Source: Thermoleophilia bacterium (lineage in GTDB: Bacteria > Actinomycetota > Thermoleophilia > UBA2241). Taken from it: 64,000 bases of DNA. Positions 1-8,484 of the stretch are shown here, in pieces. The stretch is taken from NCBI GenBank assembly GCA_041393415.1, contig JAWKKE010000002.1:124001-188000 (forward strand), read 5' to 3'. Positions within the stretch are counted from its first letter, which is position 1; every line of letters begins with the position of its first letter. The notes beneath the pieces were generated by a model that was given only the letters and a program-made list of their open reading frames with translations, was not told the origin of the DNA and did no database searches. The position numbers and the translations under genes are program-made.

Positions 1-141
1 GCCTCCGACATCAAAGAGCGTGCGGCCGTCGCCTTCGAAGACGGAAGGACCGCCGCGCGGGCGCGCGATGGCGAGCTCGTGCGCCAGATCGGTGCAAGTT
101 CGAGTCCGCATTCAACGTTCACCTCCACCCAGCACCGCTAG
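1..141 (+). CDS. C-terminal fragment of an unidentified protein
   Basis: This frame is open from the left edge and stops with TAG at 139-141, so only 46 C-terminal residues are visible. They are charged and rich in Ala and Arg, with no motif I recognise. The downstream RsbW-like gene can start 10 bases after this stop, which fits a gene tail. The competing frame through 20-151 is Ser/Pro/Arg-rich and looks like a shadow. Function unknown. Confidence 0.4.
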   Translation, partial: ASDIKERAAVAFEDGRTAARARDGELVRQIGASSSPHSTFTSTQHR

Positions 142-151
142 CGTCGCGCCG

Positions 152-553
152 TTGACTGATCGCATCAATCTCGAAGTCGCGGCGTCAACCCGCTCCTTCT
201 CGACCATTCGGCGTGTACTTGGCGGGCTCGGAGCCCGGCTCGGCTACTCACTGGACGACCTCGACGACCTCTATCTGGGCTGCGAGGAAGTACTGCGCGC
301 GGCTCTCAGCCACGAGCCTCTCGAGCGCCTCAATCTGGAGGTCCAGATAGAGCCGCGTCACCTCCGGCTGCAACTCGGGCACTTCCGGTCGCCGAGGCTG
401 CGTGCAGATGTCACCACGAGCCTCGCCGGTTGCGAGAGCGTCGACTTGTGCCGTTTGCTCACACGCACCATGGACGCAGTGACGGTGGAAGATGGGCCGG
501 CCGACGCCTTCTACGTCGTCCTCGAGCGCCGCCATCGAGGGCTGCGCCAATGA
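152..553 (+). CDS. RsbW-like anti-sigma factor (degenerate GHKL fold)
   Basis: Predicted partner of the sigma factor encoded next: the genes overlap by ATGA (550-553), the usual layout of an anti-sigma/sigma pair. The order of elements resembles RsbW: an INLEVAAS strand, an SFSTIRRVLGGLG helix, a helix with CEEVLRAALSHEP, and a C-terminal VVLERR strand. Two GHKL signatures are degraded. The N-box Asn is Ala (E-V-L-R-A-A-L-S-H) and no DxGxG box is visible, so ATP binding and kinase activity are doubtful. I chose TTG at 152, giving 133 residues, close to RsbW size; the frame stays open back to 20, but that part shows no RsbW similarity. No RsbV-like anti-anti-sigma gene is in the window. Confidence 0.6.
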   Translation: MTDRINLEVAASTRSFSTIRRVLGGLGARLGYSLDDLDDLYLGCEEVLRAALSHEPLERLNLEVQIEPRHLRLQLGHFRSPRLRADVTTSLAGCESVDLCRLLTRTMDAVTVEDGPADAFYVVLERRHRGLRQ

Positions 554-1458
554 CAGCCCCGTCCGAGCAGGACCCGCGCGAGACCGGCCCCGACGAGGAG
601 GAGCAAGTCGATCTCGACCAGGCTTCGCCGGCGGCAGACGAACCTCCCCAGCCGGTCAGTCCGCGCGGACGCGACGAATCGGAGAAGCTCGATCAGTTCC
701 TCCTCCGCCGCTATCACCTCGGCGGTGACCTCAAGGCGCGCGAGCAACTCATCACGATGTACATGCCGCTCGTGCGCTCGCTGGCTCGCCGTTACGCCTC
801 GCGCGGCGAGCACTTCGACGATCTCGTGCAGGTCGGCGCCATTGGTCTCATCAAGGCGATCGATCGATTCGATCTTACGCGTGGAGTCGAGCTCACGACG
901 TATGCGACGCCGAACATCGTCGGCGAGATCAAGCGCTACTTCCGCGACAAAGGATGGTCCGTGCGTGTACCGCGCGGCCTCCAAGAACTCAACATCCGCG
1001 TCAACAAAGTCATCGACGAGCTCACGCCTCGCCTGCAGCGTTCGCCGACGATCGAGGAGATCGCCCTCGCGGCCAACTCCACCCCAGAAGAGGTACTCGA
1101 AGCCCTCGAGTCCAGCCAGGCGTACAACTCCATCTCGTTGCAGGCTTCGCCGACGAGCGACCCGGGCGACGACGAGTCCTCACTCGTCGACTACCTCGGC
1201 GGCGACGAGGAAGCGTACGACGTCATGGAGGATCGCACCATGCTGGCACCCGGCTTCGCCAAGCTCGACAGCCGCGAACGGTATATCCTTCACCTGCGCT
1301 TCTTTGAGGGCTTAACGCAGAGCCAAATCGCGGCGCGCGTGGGCATCTCACAGATGCACGTGTCGCGCCTCATCCGCCGCGCTCTTGAGAAGCTTCGTGA
1401 GGAGATCGGGGAGATTGACGGGCCTCCCACGATCAGCGCGCACGAACACGACAAGTGA
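550..1458 (+). CDS. Alternative sigma factor of the SigB/SigF/SigG family
   Basis: A 302-residue group 3 sigma-70 factor that redirects RNA polymerase. An acidic N-terminal extension of about 65 residues precedes region 2 (MPLVRSLARRYASRGEHFDD, then DLVQVGAIGLIKAIDRFD and YATPNIVGEIKRYFRDKGW). Region 3 follows (VPRGLQELNIRVN, SPTIEEIALAAN), then region 4 with its helix-turn-helix (LDSRERYILHLRFFEGLTQS, IAARVGISQMHVSRLIRRAL). The FF-GLTQS-IA-GISQMHVSRL signature is typical of SigB/SigF rather than WhiG or ECF factors. Its ATG lies inside the stop of the RsbW-like gene, so translation is probably coupled and the product held by that anti-sigma. The stimulus cannot be read from the sequence. Confidence 0.9.
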   Translation: MTAPSEQDPRETGPDEEEQVDLDQASPAADEPPQPVSPRGRDESEKLDQFLLRRYHLGGDLKAREQLITMYMPLVRSLARRYASRGEHFDDLVQVGAIGLIKAIDRFDLTRGVELTTYATPNIVGEIKRYFRDKGWSVRVPRGLQELNIRVNKVIDELTPRLQRSPTIEEIALAANSTPEEVLEALESSQAYNSISLQASPTSDPGDDESSLVDYLGGDEEAYDVMEDRTMLAPGFAKLDSRERYILHLRFFEGLTQSQIAARVGISQMHVSRLIRRALEKLREEIGEIDGPPTISAHEHDK

Positions 1459-1490
1459 GCAACTCCCGACCACGTGAGTGAGGGTTCCCA

Positions 1491-4115
1491 GTGAAGTCTG
1501 CCGACATCCGCGATCTGTTTCGAGAGTTCTTCGCCGCCCGAGGGCACGTAGCGACGGAGGCCGCGAGCCTCATCCCGGCAGGCGACGCGAGCGTGCTCTT
1601 CACAACTGCCGGCATGCAGCAGTTCAAGCCTTACTACCTGGGAGTCGACACGCCGCCGGCGACACGCATGACGACGTGCCAACGCTGTTTCCGCACCTCG
1701 GATGTGGAGAACGTGGGCACGACCTCCCGTCACCTCACCTTCTTCGAGATGCTGGGCAACTTCTCGTTCGGCGACTACTTCAAGGCAGAGGCCATCGAGT
1801 GGGCGTTGGCGTTCTCGGATCAAGTCGGCATCAGCCGCGAACGCATTTGGGTCTCGGTCTTCGGCGGCGACGGCGAGGTCCCGGGCGACGAAGAGGCCGT
1901 CGCCATCTGGAAGAGCCACGGCGTGCCGGCGGAGCGCATCGTCAGACTCGGCCGTGGCGACAACTTCTGGGGCCCGGCCGGCCCCACCGGTCCTTGCGGG
2001 CCGTGCTCGGAGCTGTACTTCGACCAAGGGCCCGAGTTCGGCTGCGACAACCCGAACTGCGCCCCCGGCTGCGACTGCGATCGTTTCATGGAGTACTGGA
2101 ATCTGGTCTTCGTGCAGTACGAGATGGACGCGGCGGGTGCGCTCACGCCCCTGCCGAAGCCGAGCATCGACACCGGCATGGGACTGGAGCGCATCGCCAG
2201 CGTCACGCAGGGGGTAAGCGACGTCTTCCAGACCGATCTCTTCGCCGGCCTCATGGAGACCGGATCGCGCCTCTCCGGCGTGCGCGCGACCGACTCGTTC
2301 GCCGCGACTCGCGCCCTGCGTGTGATGGCCGAGCATGCGCGTTCCTCCGCCTTCCTCATCATGGACGGCATTCTTCCCGGCAACGACGGCCGCGACTACG
2401 TGTTACGCCGCATCATTCGCCGCGCCGTCCAGCAGGGAGTCTCCATCGGTCTCGAGAAACCGTTCCTGGCCACGCTTGCAGGGCAGGTCGTCGACGAGAT
2501 GGGGGCGGCGTACCCGCAACTTGTCGCCATGCGCGCCGAAATCGAGCGCGTCGTGCAAGAAGAGGAGACGCGCTTCCGGCGCACGCTCGACCAGGGCATG
2601 GGGATCCTCGAGGAGGCGCTGCGCCGCGCCTACAGCGCCGGGACCGATCTCCCCGCCGAAGTCGCGTTCGAACTGCACGACACGTACGGATTCCCGTTCG
2701 ACCTCACGCGCGAGATCGCTGCGGAATCGGACATGAGCGTGGACGAGGAACGCTTCGAACATCTCATGGAAGAGCAACGCGCCCGTGCTCGCGCCGCCCA
2801 GAAAGTCGTCGGCGGCGCCGAAGCCGATGAGCTCAACGATTTCCAGCGGCGCTCCGCCGACAGGCCCACTACGTTCGTCGGCTATGAACGGCTCGAGGTG
2901 GCGACCGTGATTCGCGCTTGCCAGACGCTGTCCGACGGCCGTGTCGCGCTCAAGCTCGCGGAGTCGCCCTTCTACGCCGAAGGCGGCGGCCAGATCGCCG
3001 ATCTCGGCTGGGTACACACCGAGGCGGGCAAGCTCGACGTCGAGAACGTGCTGCGCTTCGAGAACGACCAAGTGATCGTCGCCCGAGTGCTCGAAGGGCG
3101 CGTCGCCGGAGGCGAACGCGCCAAGGCGATGGTCAACGCGGTGCGGCGCCACCAGACGGCCTGCAATCACACGGCAACTCACCTCCTGCACAACGCTCTG
3201 CGACTCGTCCTCGGCGACTCTGTTCGTCAGGCCGGCTCGATGGTGCGCCCGGAGCGGCTGCGCTTCGACTTCTCGGTTCGCCGCGCCCCAAACCCCGAGG
3301 AGCTCGCCCAGGTCGAAGAGCTCGTCAACCGACGAATCGTCGAGAATCACCCGGTGCGGCCCTTCGTGACGACGAAGGAGTACGCCGCCGAGATCGGCGC
3401 CCTGGCCTTCTTCGAGGACAAGTACGGTGAATTCGTACGCGTCCTCGAGATCGACGACCTCAGCCGCGAGTTGTGCGGGGGTACCCACGTTTCGACGACC
3501 TCGCAGATCGGGCTCTTCAAGATCACCAGCAGCCAGTCCGTCGGTGCCAATACGCGCCGCATCGAGGCCATCACGTCGGCCAAGGCGATCGAGTACTACC
3601 GCAACCTTGAACGAGAGTTCTCCGGCCTCGCCGACGCGCTGGGCGTGAAGCCAGATCGCGCCGGCGCTGCCGTCGAGAAGCTGCAGGCGCAGTTGACGGA
3701 CGCGCAGGCCAAGCTCAAGGCCGCCCAAGCCGGCACGGCGACGCCGGCGCTCGACCAGATCATCGGCGAGGTCCAGCAGGCGGGACCGATCACCTACGTC
3801 GCCGGCATCCCCGCCGTCTCGGAGAGCGCGGAGCTCCTCGATCTCGTCGATCGAGTACGCGACCGCTATCCGGAGGCGGTTGTGATCTTGGGCGCGGCGC
3901 TCGACGGCAAGGCCGCGCTCGTCGTCTCGGCGAGCGACAGCGCCGTCGGCCGCGGAGTTCACGCCGGAGAGATCCTGAAAGCCATGCTACCGGCCGTCGA
4001 CGGCAAGGGCGGCGGAAAGCCCGCTCTGGCGCGCGGCGGCGGCGCCAACGCCGACGGACTCGCGGCCGCTCTTGCGGCCGGGGTAGCACGCGTTCAGGGT
4101 CTCGCCGAGGGGTAG
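1491..4115 (+). CDS. alaS: Alanine--tRNA ligase
   Basis: Charges tRNA-Ala with alanine in the cytoplasm. The 874 residues match full-length AlaS: N-terminal catalytic core (SADIRDLFREFF, FEMLGNFSFGDYF, GPAGPTGPCGPCSELY), tRNA-recognition region, editing domain with the zinc/catalytic HTATHLLH motif near residue 560 and CGGTHV near 662, and a C-terminal C-Ala domain ending in the glycine-rich GGGAN segment. GTG at 1491 follows a short gap after the sigma gene and gives the canonical N-terminus MKSADIRDLF. It begins the alaS-ruvX-mltG-aroE run found in many Gram-positive genomes. Confidence 0.98.
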   Translation: MKSADIRDLFREFFAARGHVATEAASLIPAGDASVLFTTAGMQQFKPYYLGVDTPPATRMTTCQRCFRTSDVENVGTTSRHLTFFEMLGNFSFGDYFKAEAIEWALAFSDQVGISRERIWVSVFGGDGEVPGDEEAVAIWKSHGVPAERIVRLGRGDNFWGPAGPTGPCGPCSELYFDQGPEFGCDNPNCAPGCDCDRFMEYWNLVFVQYEMDAAGALTPLPKPSIDTGMGLERIASVTQGVSDVFQTDLFAGLMETGSRLSGVRATDSFAATRALRVMAEHARSSAFLIMDGILPGNDGRDYVLRRIIRRAVQQGVSIGLEKPFLATLAGQVVDEMGAAYPQLVAMRAEIERVVQEEETRFRRTLDQGMGILEEALRRAYSAGTDLPAEVAFELHDTYGFPFDLTREIAAESDMSVDEERFEHLMEEQRARARAAQKVVGGAEADELNDFQRRSADRPTTFVGYERLEVATVIRACQTLSDGRVALKLAESPFYAEGGGQIADLGWVHTEAGKLDVENVLRFENDQVIVARVLEGRVAGGERAKAMVNAVRRHQTACNHTATHLLHNALRLVLGDSVRQAGSMVRPERLRFDFSVRRAPNPEELAQVEELVNRRIVENHPVRPFVTTKEYAAEIGALAFFEDKYGEFVRVLEIDDLSRELCGGTHVSTTSQIGLFKITSSQSVGANTRRIEAITSAKAIEYYRNLEREFSGLADALGVKPDRAGAAVEKLQAQLTDAQAKLKAAQAGTATPALDQIIGEVQQAGPITYVAGIPAVSESAELLDLVDRVRDRYPEAVVILGAALDGKAALVVSASDSAVGRGVHAGEILKAMLPAVDGKGGGKPALARGGGANADGLAAALAAGVARVQGLAEG

Positions 4116-4116
4116 T

Positions 4117-4512
4117 ATGCGTGTCCTCGCGCTCGACCACGGCGCGGCTAGAACTGGCGTCGCCGTCTCGGATGTCACCGGTACACTTGCGCGCCCGCTC
4201 GAAGTGGTGGCGCGAGTCGATACGCAAGCTGGGCTCACCGCGTTGCTCAGTATCATCGCACGCGAGGCCCCGGGCGCCATCGTCGTCGGCCTCCCTGTGT
4301 CCCTCGACGGCCGCGAGCACGATCAGGCGCGGCGCGCACGCGCCTTCGCCGCTCGGCTCGAGGCGGCCGTCGCCTGTCCGGTCGTCCTGCACGACGAGCG
4401 GTTCACGACCAAACTCGCCGAGCAACGTGGCGGCCGCGCCGCGCGCGACGCCCGCGCGGCCGCCACGTTGCTCGAAGACTACCTGAGGACACATGATGAG
4501 CGGTCGTCCTGA
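4117..4512 (+). CDS. ruvX: Putative pre-16S rRNA nuclease / Holliday junction resolvase-like
   Basis: A 131-residue RNase H-like protein of the YqgF/RuvX family, believed to act in 16S rRNA 5' end maturation. The hallmark LALDHGAARTGVAVSD stands at the N-terminus and carries the first catalytic Asp. GLPVSLDGREHDQARRARAF and HDERFTT supply the later conserved segments, and a C-terminal acidic pair follows (LLEDYLRTHDE). The gene starts one base after the alaS stop and overlaps mltG by 20 bases, so it is almost certainly co-transcribed. Confidence 0.92.
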   Translation: MRVLALDHGAARTGVAVSDVTGTLARPLEVVARVDTQAGLTALLSIIAREAPGAIVVGLPVSLDGREHDQARRARAFAARLEAAVACPVVLHDERFTTKLAEQRGGRAARDARAAATLLEDYLRTHDERSS

Positions 4513-5671
4513 CGAACCCGGACAGTCGGGTCGTCCGCCCGCCGGCGGCGATTGGTTCCGCTACGAGCCCAAGTCGCCTAGTAGCCTTCCATCGTCCGGC
4601 GACCACGACCTCGATCATCTGCGGCACACACGCCGGCAGCCGCGCCCGGGAAGGACGCGGGCACGCCTCTTCGGCTACACCCTCGTGGCCCTCTTCGCGC
4701 TGCTCCTCGGCCTCGCCACGGGCTACGTGCGTGGCTACTTCGCCGAAGGCGAGGCCGGGGAAGAGGTGACTGTGGTGATCGCCTCCGGCGACAGTCTCAG
4801 TACCATCGCCGGCAAGCTCCAAGAGGCCGGCGTCGTCGAACACGCCGGCGCCTTCGTCATCCGTGCCCAGAGAGACGGGTACTCGTCCCAGCTCAAGCCG
4901 GGCAAGTACGTGCTGCGCAAGGGGCAGCCGTACGATGAGATCGTGGCCATCCTCATCGAGGGTCAGGCGGCACCGGTCGTCAAGGTGACGATCCCCGAGG
5001 GATCCACACTGGAACAATCGGCCACCCTCGTGTCGAGCGATCTGAGCGGCATCTCCGCCAAGGAGTACACACGCGTCGCACGCGACGAACCGCCGGCCTT
5101 CGCCCTTGACGGCTACAAGAAGGGGACCACCCTCGAGGGTCTCCTCTTTCCCGCCACCTACGAGGTACAACGCACCGTCACTGCCGAGCAGTTCGTCAAC
5201 AAGCAACTGGACGCCTTCGGCGACGCCCTGAATCAAGTCGATCTCACGCGAGCGACAGAAGCCAATCTCACGCCGTACGACGTCGTCATCATCGCCTCAA
5301 TGGTAGAGCGAGAAGCCCAGGTCGACGAAGAGCGCGCCATGGTCGCCGCAGTCATCTGGAACCGGCTCAAGGCCGACATGAAACTGCAGATAGACGCCAC
5401 AGTTCAGTACGCGCTGGGGGAAACCAAACCGGTTCTCACCTTCGAAGACCTCAAAGTCGACTCACCGTACAATACGTACACCCACTCCGGCCTGCCTCCA
5501 ACTCCCATTGCGAACCCTGGACTGGCATCGTTACAGGCTGCCGCGAATCCCGCCGAGGTAGACTACCTGTACTACGTCGCACGCGGCGACGGCACAGGCC
5601 GGCACTACTTCTCGCGCACGTACGAGGAGTTCCTGGCCAACCAAGCCAAGGCGATTCAGAACAGCCAGTAG
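4493..5671 (+). CDS. mltG: Endolytic murein transglycosylase
   Basis: Cleaves nascent peptidoglycan strands at the outer face of the membrane and is thought to set glycan chain length. The 392 residues have a Pro/Arg-rich cytoplasmic tail, one membrane segment near residues 58-80 (YTLVALFALLLGLATGYV), a LysM-like region (VVIASGDSLSTIAGKL) and the YceG/MltG catalytic domain. That domain shows ASMVEREA (catalytic Glu near 272), WNRL, LQIDATVQYALG and the terminal SPYNTY-HSGLPPTPI-NPG block. ATG 4493 lies within the end of ruvX after an AGGA box; ATG 4496 is equally possible. Confidence 0.95.
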   Translation: MMSGRPDEPGQSGRPPAGGDWFRYEPKSPSSLPSSGDHDLDHLRHTRRQPRPGRTRARLFGYTLVALFALLLGLATGYVRGYFAEGEAGEEVTVVIASGDSLSTIAGKLQEAGVVEHAGAFVIRAQRDGYSSQLKPGKYVLRKGQPYDEIVAILIEGQAAPVVKVTIPEGSTLEQSATLVSSDLSGISAKEYTRVARDEPPAFALDGYKKGTTLEGLLFPATYEVQRTVTAEQFVNKQLDAFGDALNQVDLTRATEANLTPYDVVIIASMVEREAQVDEERAMVAAVIWNRLKADMKLQIDATVQYALGETKPVLTFEDLKVDSPYNTYTHSGLPPTPIANPGLASLQAAANPAEVDYLYYVARGDGTGRHYFSRTYEEFLANQAKAIQNSQ

Positions 5672-5727
5672 CGCTTCACGCTCGTGTCGTCCGCCAATCG
5701 ACACGGCGGCGACTTCGGGGGTGGCCA

Positions 5728-6570
5728 ATGATCACGGGAACCACGCGCCTGCTCGGCATCATCGGCGACCCAGTCGCGCACTCGCTGTCGCCGGTCATGC
5801 ACAACGCCGGCTTCGCCGCGCTCGGTCTCGACATGGCCTACGTGCCGCTCCACGTCGCCGCCGACGACATACCCGCAGCGCTCAACGGGCTCGTAGCGCT
5901 CGGCTTCCGCGGCGCCAACGTCACTGTTCCACACAAGGGCGCAGTACTGCCGTTTATGGACTGGCTGCACGACGACGCCCGCCTCGTACAAGCCGTCAAC
6001 ACCATCGTCGTTGACGATCATCGTCTACACGGCTACAACACCGACATCGAAGGCGTCCGCTACGCGCTCGCACAAGCGTGCGGAGATACCCTCGTTGGCC
6101 AACCGGCGCTCATCGTCGGCGCCGGCGGCGCAGCGCGCGCTGTTGCCCTCGCCCTCGCGCGCATGTCCATGCCGCTCACCATCGTCAATCGAACCGCGTC
6201 GACCGCGCAGAGGCTCGTCGACCTCATCCAGACCGCCGCGCCTGCGGTTCCCTGCCGCTCGCTGCCATGGGTAGACCTCACGGCCGCCACGACTGCCGGG
6301 CAACGCCTCATCGTCAATGCCACCACGCTCGGCATGGAAGGCGCGGGTAAAGTCCCTGCGGAGTTGGTCGATACATTGACGGCAGGGCACGTTGTGTTCG
6401 ACGTGGTCTACGGTCACGCGGAGACTGAGTTCCTCAGACGCGCGCGTAGGTCGGGGGCAGAAACCGTTGACGGGCTGGCAATGCTTCTCGGCCAAGCCGC
6501 GTCCGCGTTCGAGCTGTGGACCGGTCAGCGAGCGCCTTTGGAGGCTATGCGTCGCGTCCTCGTTCGCTGA
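5728..6570 (+). CDS. aroE: Shikimate dehydrogenase
   Basis: Reduces 3-dehydroshikimate to shikimate with NADPH. The 280-residue protein has the substrate domain (GDPVAHSLSPVMHNAGF, NVTVPHKG with catalytic Lys, NTD near residue 100) and the nucleotide domain (VGAGGAARAVALAL, then VNRT). The C-terminal VDGLAMLLGQAASAFELWTG block is typical. A GGGGGTGG ribosome site precedes ATG 5728. It closes the alaS-ruvX-mltG-aroE run. The other shikimate genes seen here (aroC, aroK, aroB, aroQ) lie 16 kb downstream on the far side of the pilus cluster. Confidence 0.96.
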   Translation: MITGTTRLLGIIGDPVAHSLSPVMHNAGFAALGLDMAYVPLHVAADDIPAALNGLVALGFRGANVTVPHKGAVLPFMDWLHDDARLVQAVNTIVVDDHRLHGYNTDIEGVRYALAQACGDTLVGQPALIVGAGGAARAVALALARMSMPLTIVNRTASTAQRLVDLIQTAAPAVPCRSLPWVDLTAATTAGQRLIVNATTLGMEGAGKVPAELVDTLTAGHVVFDVVYGHAETEFLRRARRSGAETVDGLAMLLGQAASAFELWTGQRAPLEAMRRVLVR

Positions 6571-6620
6571 CCACGGAGGAAGGTGGATGCACGGACGTAA
6601 GCGGTCCACAGGGAGCCGAT

Positions 6621-8462
6621 TTGACCATCATGCAGTCTGAGGAGACCCTCACAGACCGCGAGATGATTGTTGTCGCGTCACCACCGACGTCCGAGTCCGT
6701 GATTCCGGTGGATGAGACCGCAGAGCAGCAGGAGTACCGCGGCGTTACCACCGACGACGCGCTAAACGGCATGGTAGCCGGGCAACGCGCCACCAAACTG
6801 CGCGTCGGCGACATCCTCAGAAGCATGGGCCTCGTTACAGACGAGCAAATCGACACCGCCCTGATACGTCAGCGCGAGACACACCAACGCATTGGTCAGG
6901 TGCTCATCGAGAGCGGCGCGGTGTCGGAAGTCGACCTCACGCGTGCCCTCGGTGCGAAGTTCGGCGTCGGCTTCATCGATCTCAGCGAGACCACCATCGA
7001 CCGGCCGGCGGCGGAGTCCATCGACGAGAAGCTCGCCCGTCGCTACGGCGCGATTCCCGTGCGCTACGCCGACGACAACACGCTCCTGGTCGCCATGGTC
7101 GATCCGCAGAACCTGCTGGCGCTCCAGGATCTCGAGATCATCACCGGCTATACCATCCGCGCCGCGATTGCCAGCGAAGAGGACATCTACGGCGCCATCG
7201 CCACCATCTACCGCGATCGCCCCGATGTCGACGAGACCATCCTGCCCGGCGAAGCGGACGAAGCCGTCGAAGTCAACGACATTCGCAACGCCACCGACGA
7301 GGCGCCCATCGTACGCCTCGTCAACTCCATCCTCGCACAAGCCGTCGACGACGGCGCCAGCGACATCCACTTCGAACCCCAGGTCAAAGACCTCGCAGTG
7401 CGCTTCCGCGTCGATGGTGTGCTCATCCAGATCATGTCGATTCCGCGGCGCATGCTGAGCGGCGTCATCAGTCGCCTCAAGATCATGTCGGACCTCGACA
7501 TCGCCGAGCGGCGCGTCCCGCAAGACGGACGTATCGGGCTCATGGTCGGCGGCAAGGCCATCGACATGCGCGTCGCGACCCTCCCGACGGTCTACGGCGA
7601 GAAGGTCGTTATGCGCCTCCTCGACAAGTCCAACGTCATGCTCAACCTCGAGGATCTGGGCTTCTCGGAGAAGGCGCTCAAACGCTTCCGCGCCTCGTTC
7701 ACAAAGCCGTACGGAGCCATCCTCGTCACCGGACCAACCGGCTCCGGTAAGTCGACGACGCTGTACGCGGCGCTGAATATCCTCAACTCCATCGAGAAGA
7801 ACATCATCACTGTCGAGGATCCCGTCGAGTACCGCCTCGGGGGCATCAACCAGGTCCAGGTCAACTCCCGCACCGGCATGACGTTCGCCGCCGCGCTGCG
7901 CTCCATCCTGCGCTGCGACCCGGACATCGTCATGATCGGCGAGATCCGCGACCGCGAGACGGCTCAGATCGCCGTTGAGTCAGCGCTCACCGGCCACCTC
8001 GTCCTCAGCACGCTGCACACCAACGACGCCCCGGGCGCCCTCTCGCGTCTCACCGAGATGGGCATCGAGCCCTTCCTCACCTCGTCGGCGGTCGACTGCG
8101 TGCTCGCGCAACGCCTCGCGCGACGCCTTTGTTCCCAGTGCAAGGAGCCCTACACGGCGACCCGCGAGATGCTGCGCAAGAACGACTTTCCTACCGAAGT
8201 CTGCGACCGCGACGACGTCGTGCTCCACCGCGCCAAAGGATGCTCGCGCTGCAAGGGCACCGGCTATAAGGGCCGACTTGGCCTGTACGAGGTCATGGTT
8301 GTGAGCGAAGCGATCAGAAGGCTAACGGTTGAGCGCAAGAGCGCCGATGAAATCTCCCGTGTCGCGAAAGCGGAGGGCATGAAGAGTCTTCGCGAGGACG
8401 GCATAGACAAAGTACTCCTGGGCATGACCTCCATCGAGGAAATCGCCAGGGTCATCATCTGA
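6621..8462 (+). CDS. pilB: Type IV pilus assembly ATPase PilB with N-terminal MshEN domain
   Basis: Hexameric motor that powers pilin polymerisation at the inner face of the membrane. Residues about 55-115 form an MshEN (T2SSE_N) domain with two tandem motifs: KLRVGDIL...TALIRQ and QRIGQVL...LTRALGAK. The arrangement fits c-di-GMP binding in this family, but the final Gln of the second motif is Lys. The AAA core has Walker A GPTGSGKSTT at 371-380, Walker B DIVMIGEIRD, the His-box LSTLHTNDAPGA, and two CxxC pairs (CSQC, CSRC) of the zinc finger. The start is unsettled: TTG 6621 has GGGAG 5 bases upstream, while ATG 6630 has the same box 14 bases away. First gene of the pilus cluster, 50 bases after aroE. 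Confidence 0.95.
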   Translation: MTIMQSEETLTDREMIVVASPPTSESVIPVDETAEQQEYRGVTTDDALNGMVAGQRATKLRVGDILRSMGLVTDEQIDTALIRQRETHQRIGQVLIESGAVSEVDLTRALGAKFGVGFIDLSETTIDRPAAESIDEKLARRYGAIPVRYADDNTLLVAMVDPQNLLALQDLEIITGYTIRAAIASEEDIYGAIATIYRDRPDVDETILPGEADEAVEVNDIRNATDEAPIVRLVNSILAQAVDDGASDIHFEPQVKDLAVRFRVDGVLIQIMSIPRRMLSGVISRLKIMSDLDIAERRVPQDGRIGLMVGGKAIDMRVATLPTVYGEKVVMRLLDKSNVMLNLEDLGFSEKALKRFRASFTKPYGAILVTGPTGSGKSTTLYAALNILNSIEKNIITVEDPVEYRLGGINQVQVNSRTGMTFAAALRSILRCDPDIVMIGEIRDRETAQIAVESALTGHLVLSTLHTNDAPGALSRLTEMGIEPFLTSSAVDCVLAQRLARRLCSQCKEPYTATREMLRKNDFPTEVCDRDDVVLHRAKGCSRCKGTGYKGRLGLYEVMVVSEAIRRLTVERKSADEISRVAKAEGMKSLREDGIDKVLLGMTSIEEIARVII

Positions 8463-8484
8463 CTGCTGCAAGAAGGAAGTGACC

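Noticed and set aside
2403..3962. A 519-codon frame on the minus strand inside alaS
   Set aside because: Long antisense frames are common in high-GC genes; the plus strand encodes full-length AlaS with all motifs.
6348..6374. TAAAG-N14-GTCGATAC inside aroE
   Set aside because: Spacing is acceptable, but the -10 box has only a partial match and the site lies in coding sequence about 250 bases from pilB. Chance is likely.
6598..6622. Sigma-28-like boxes before pilB (TAAG and GCCGATTT)
   Set aside because: The boxes are 3 bases closer together than in the two good sites and the -35 box is poor. It could be a weak site, but I do not claim it.
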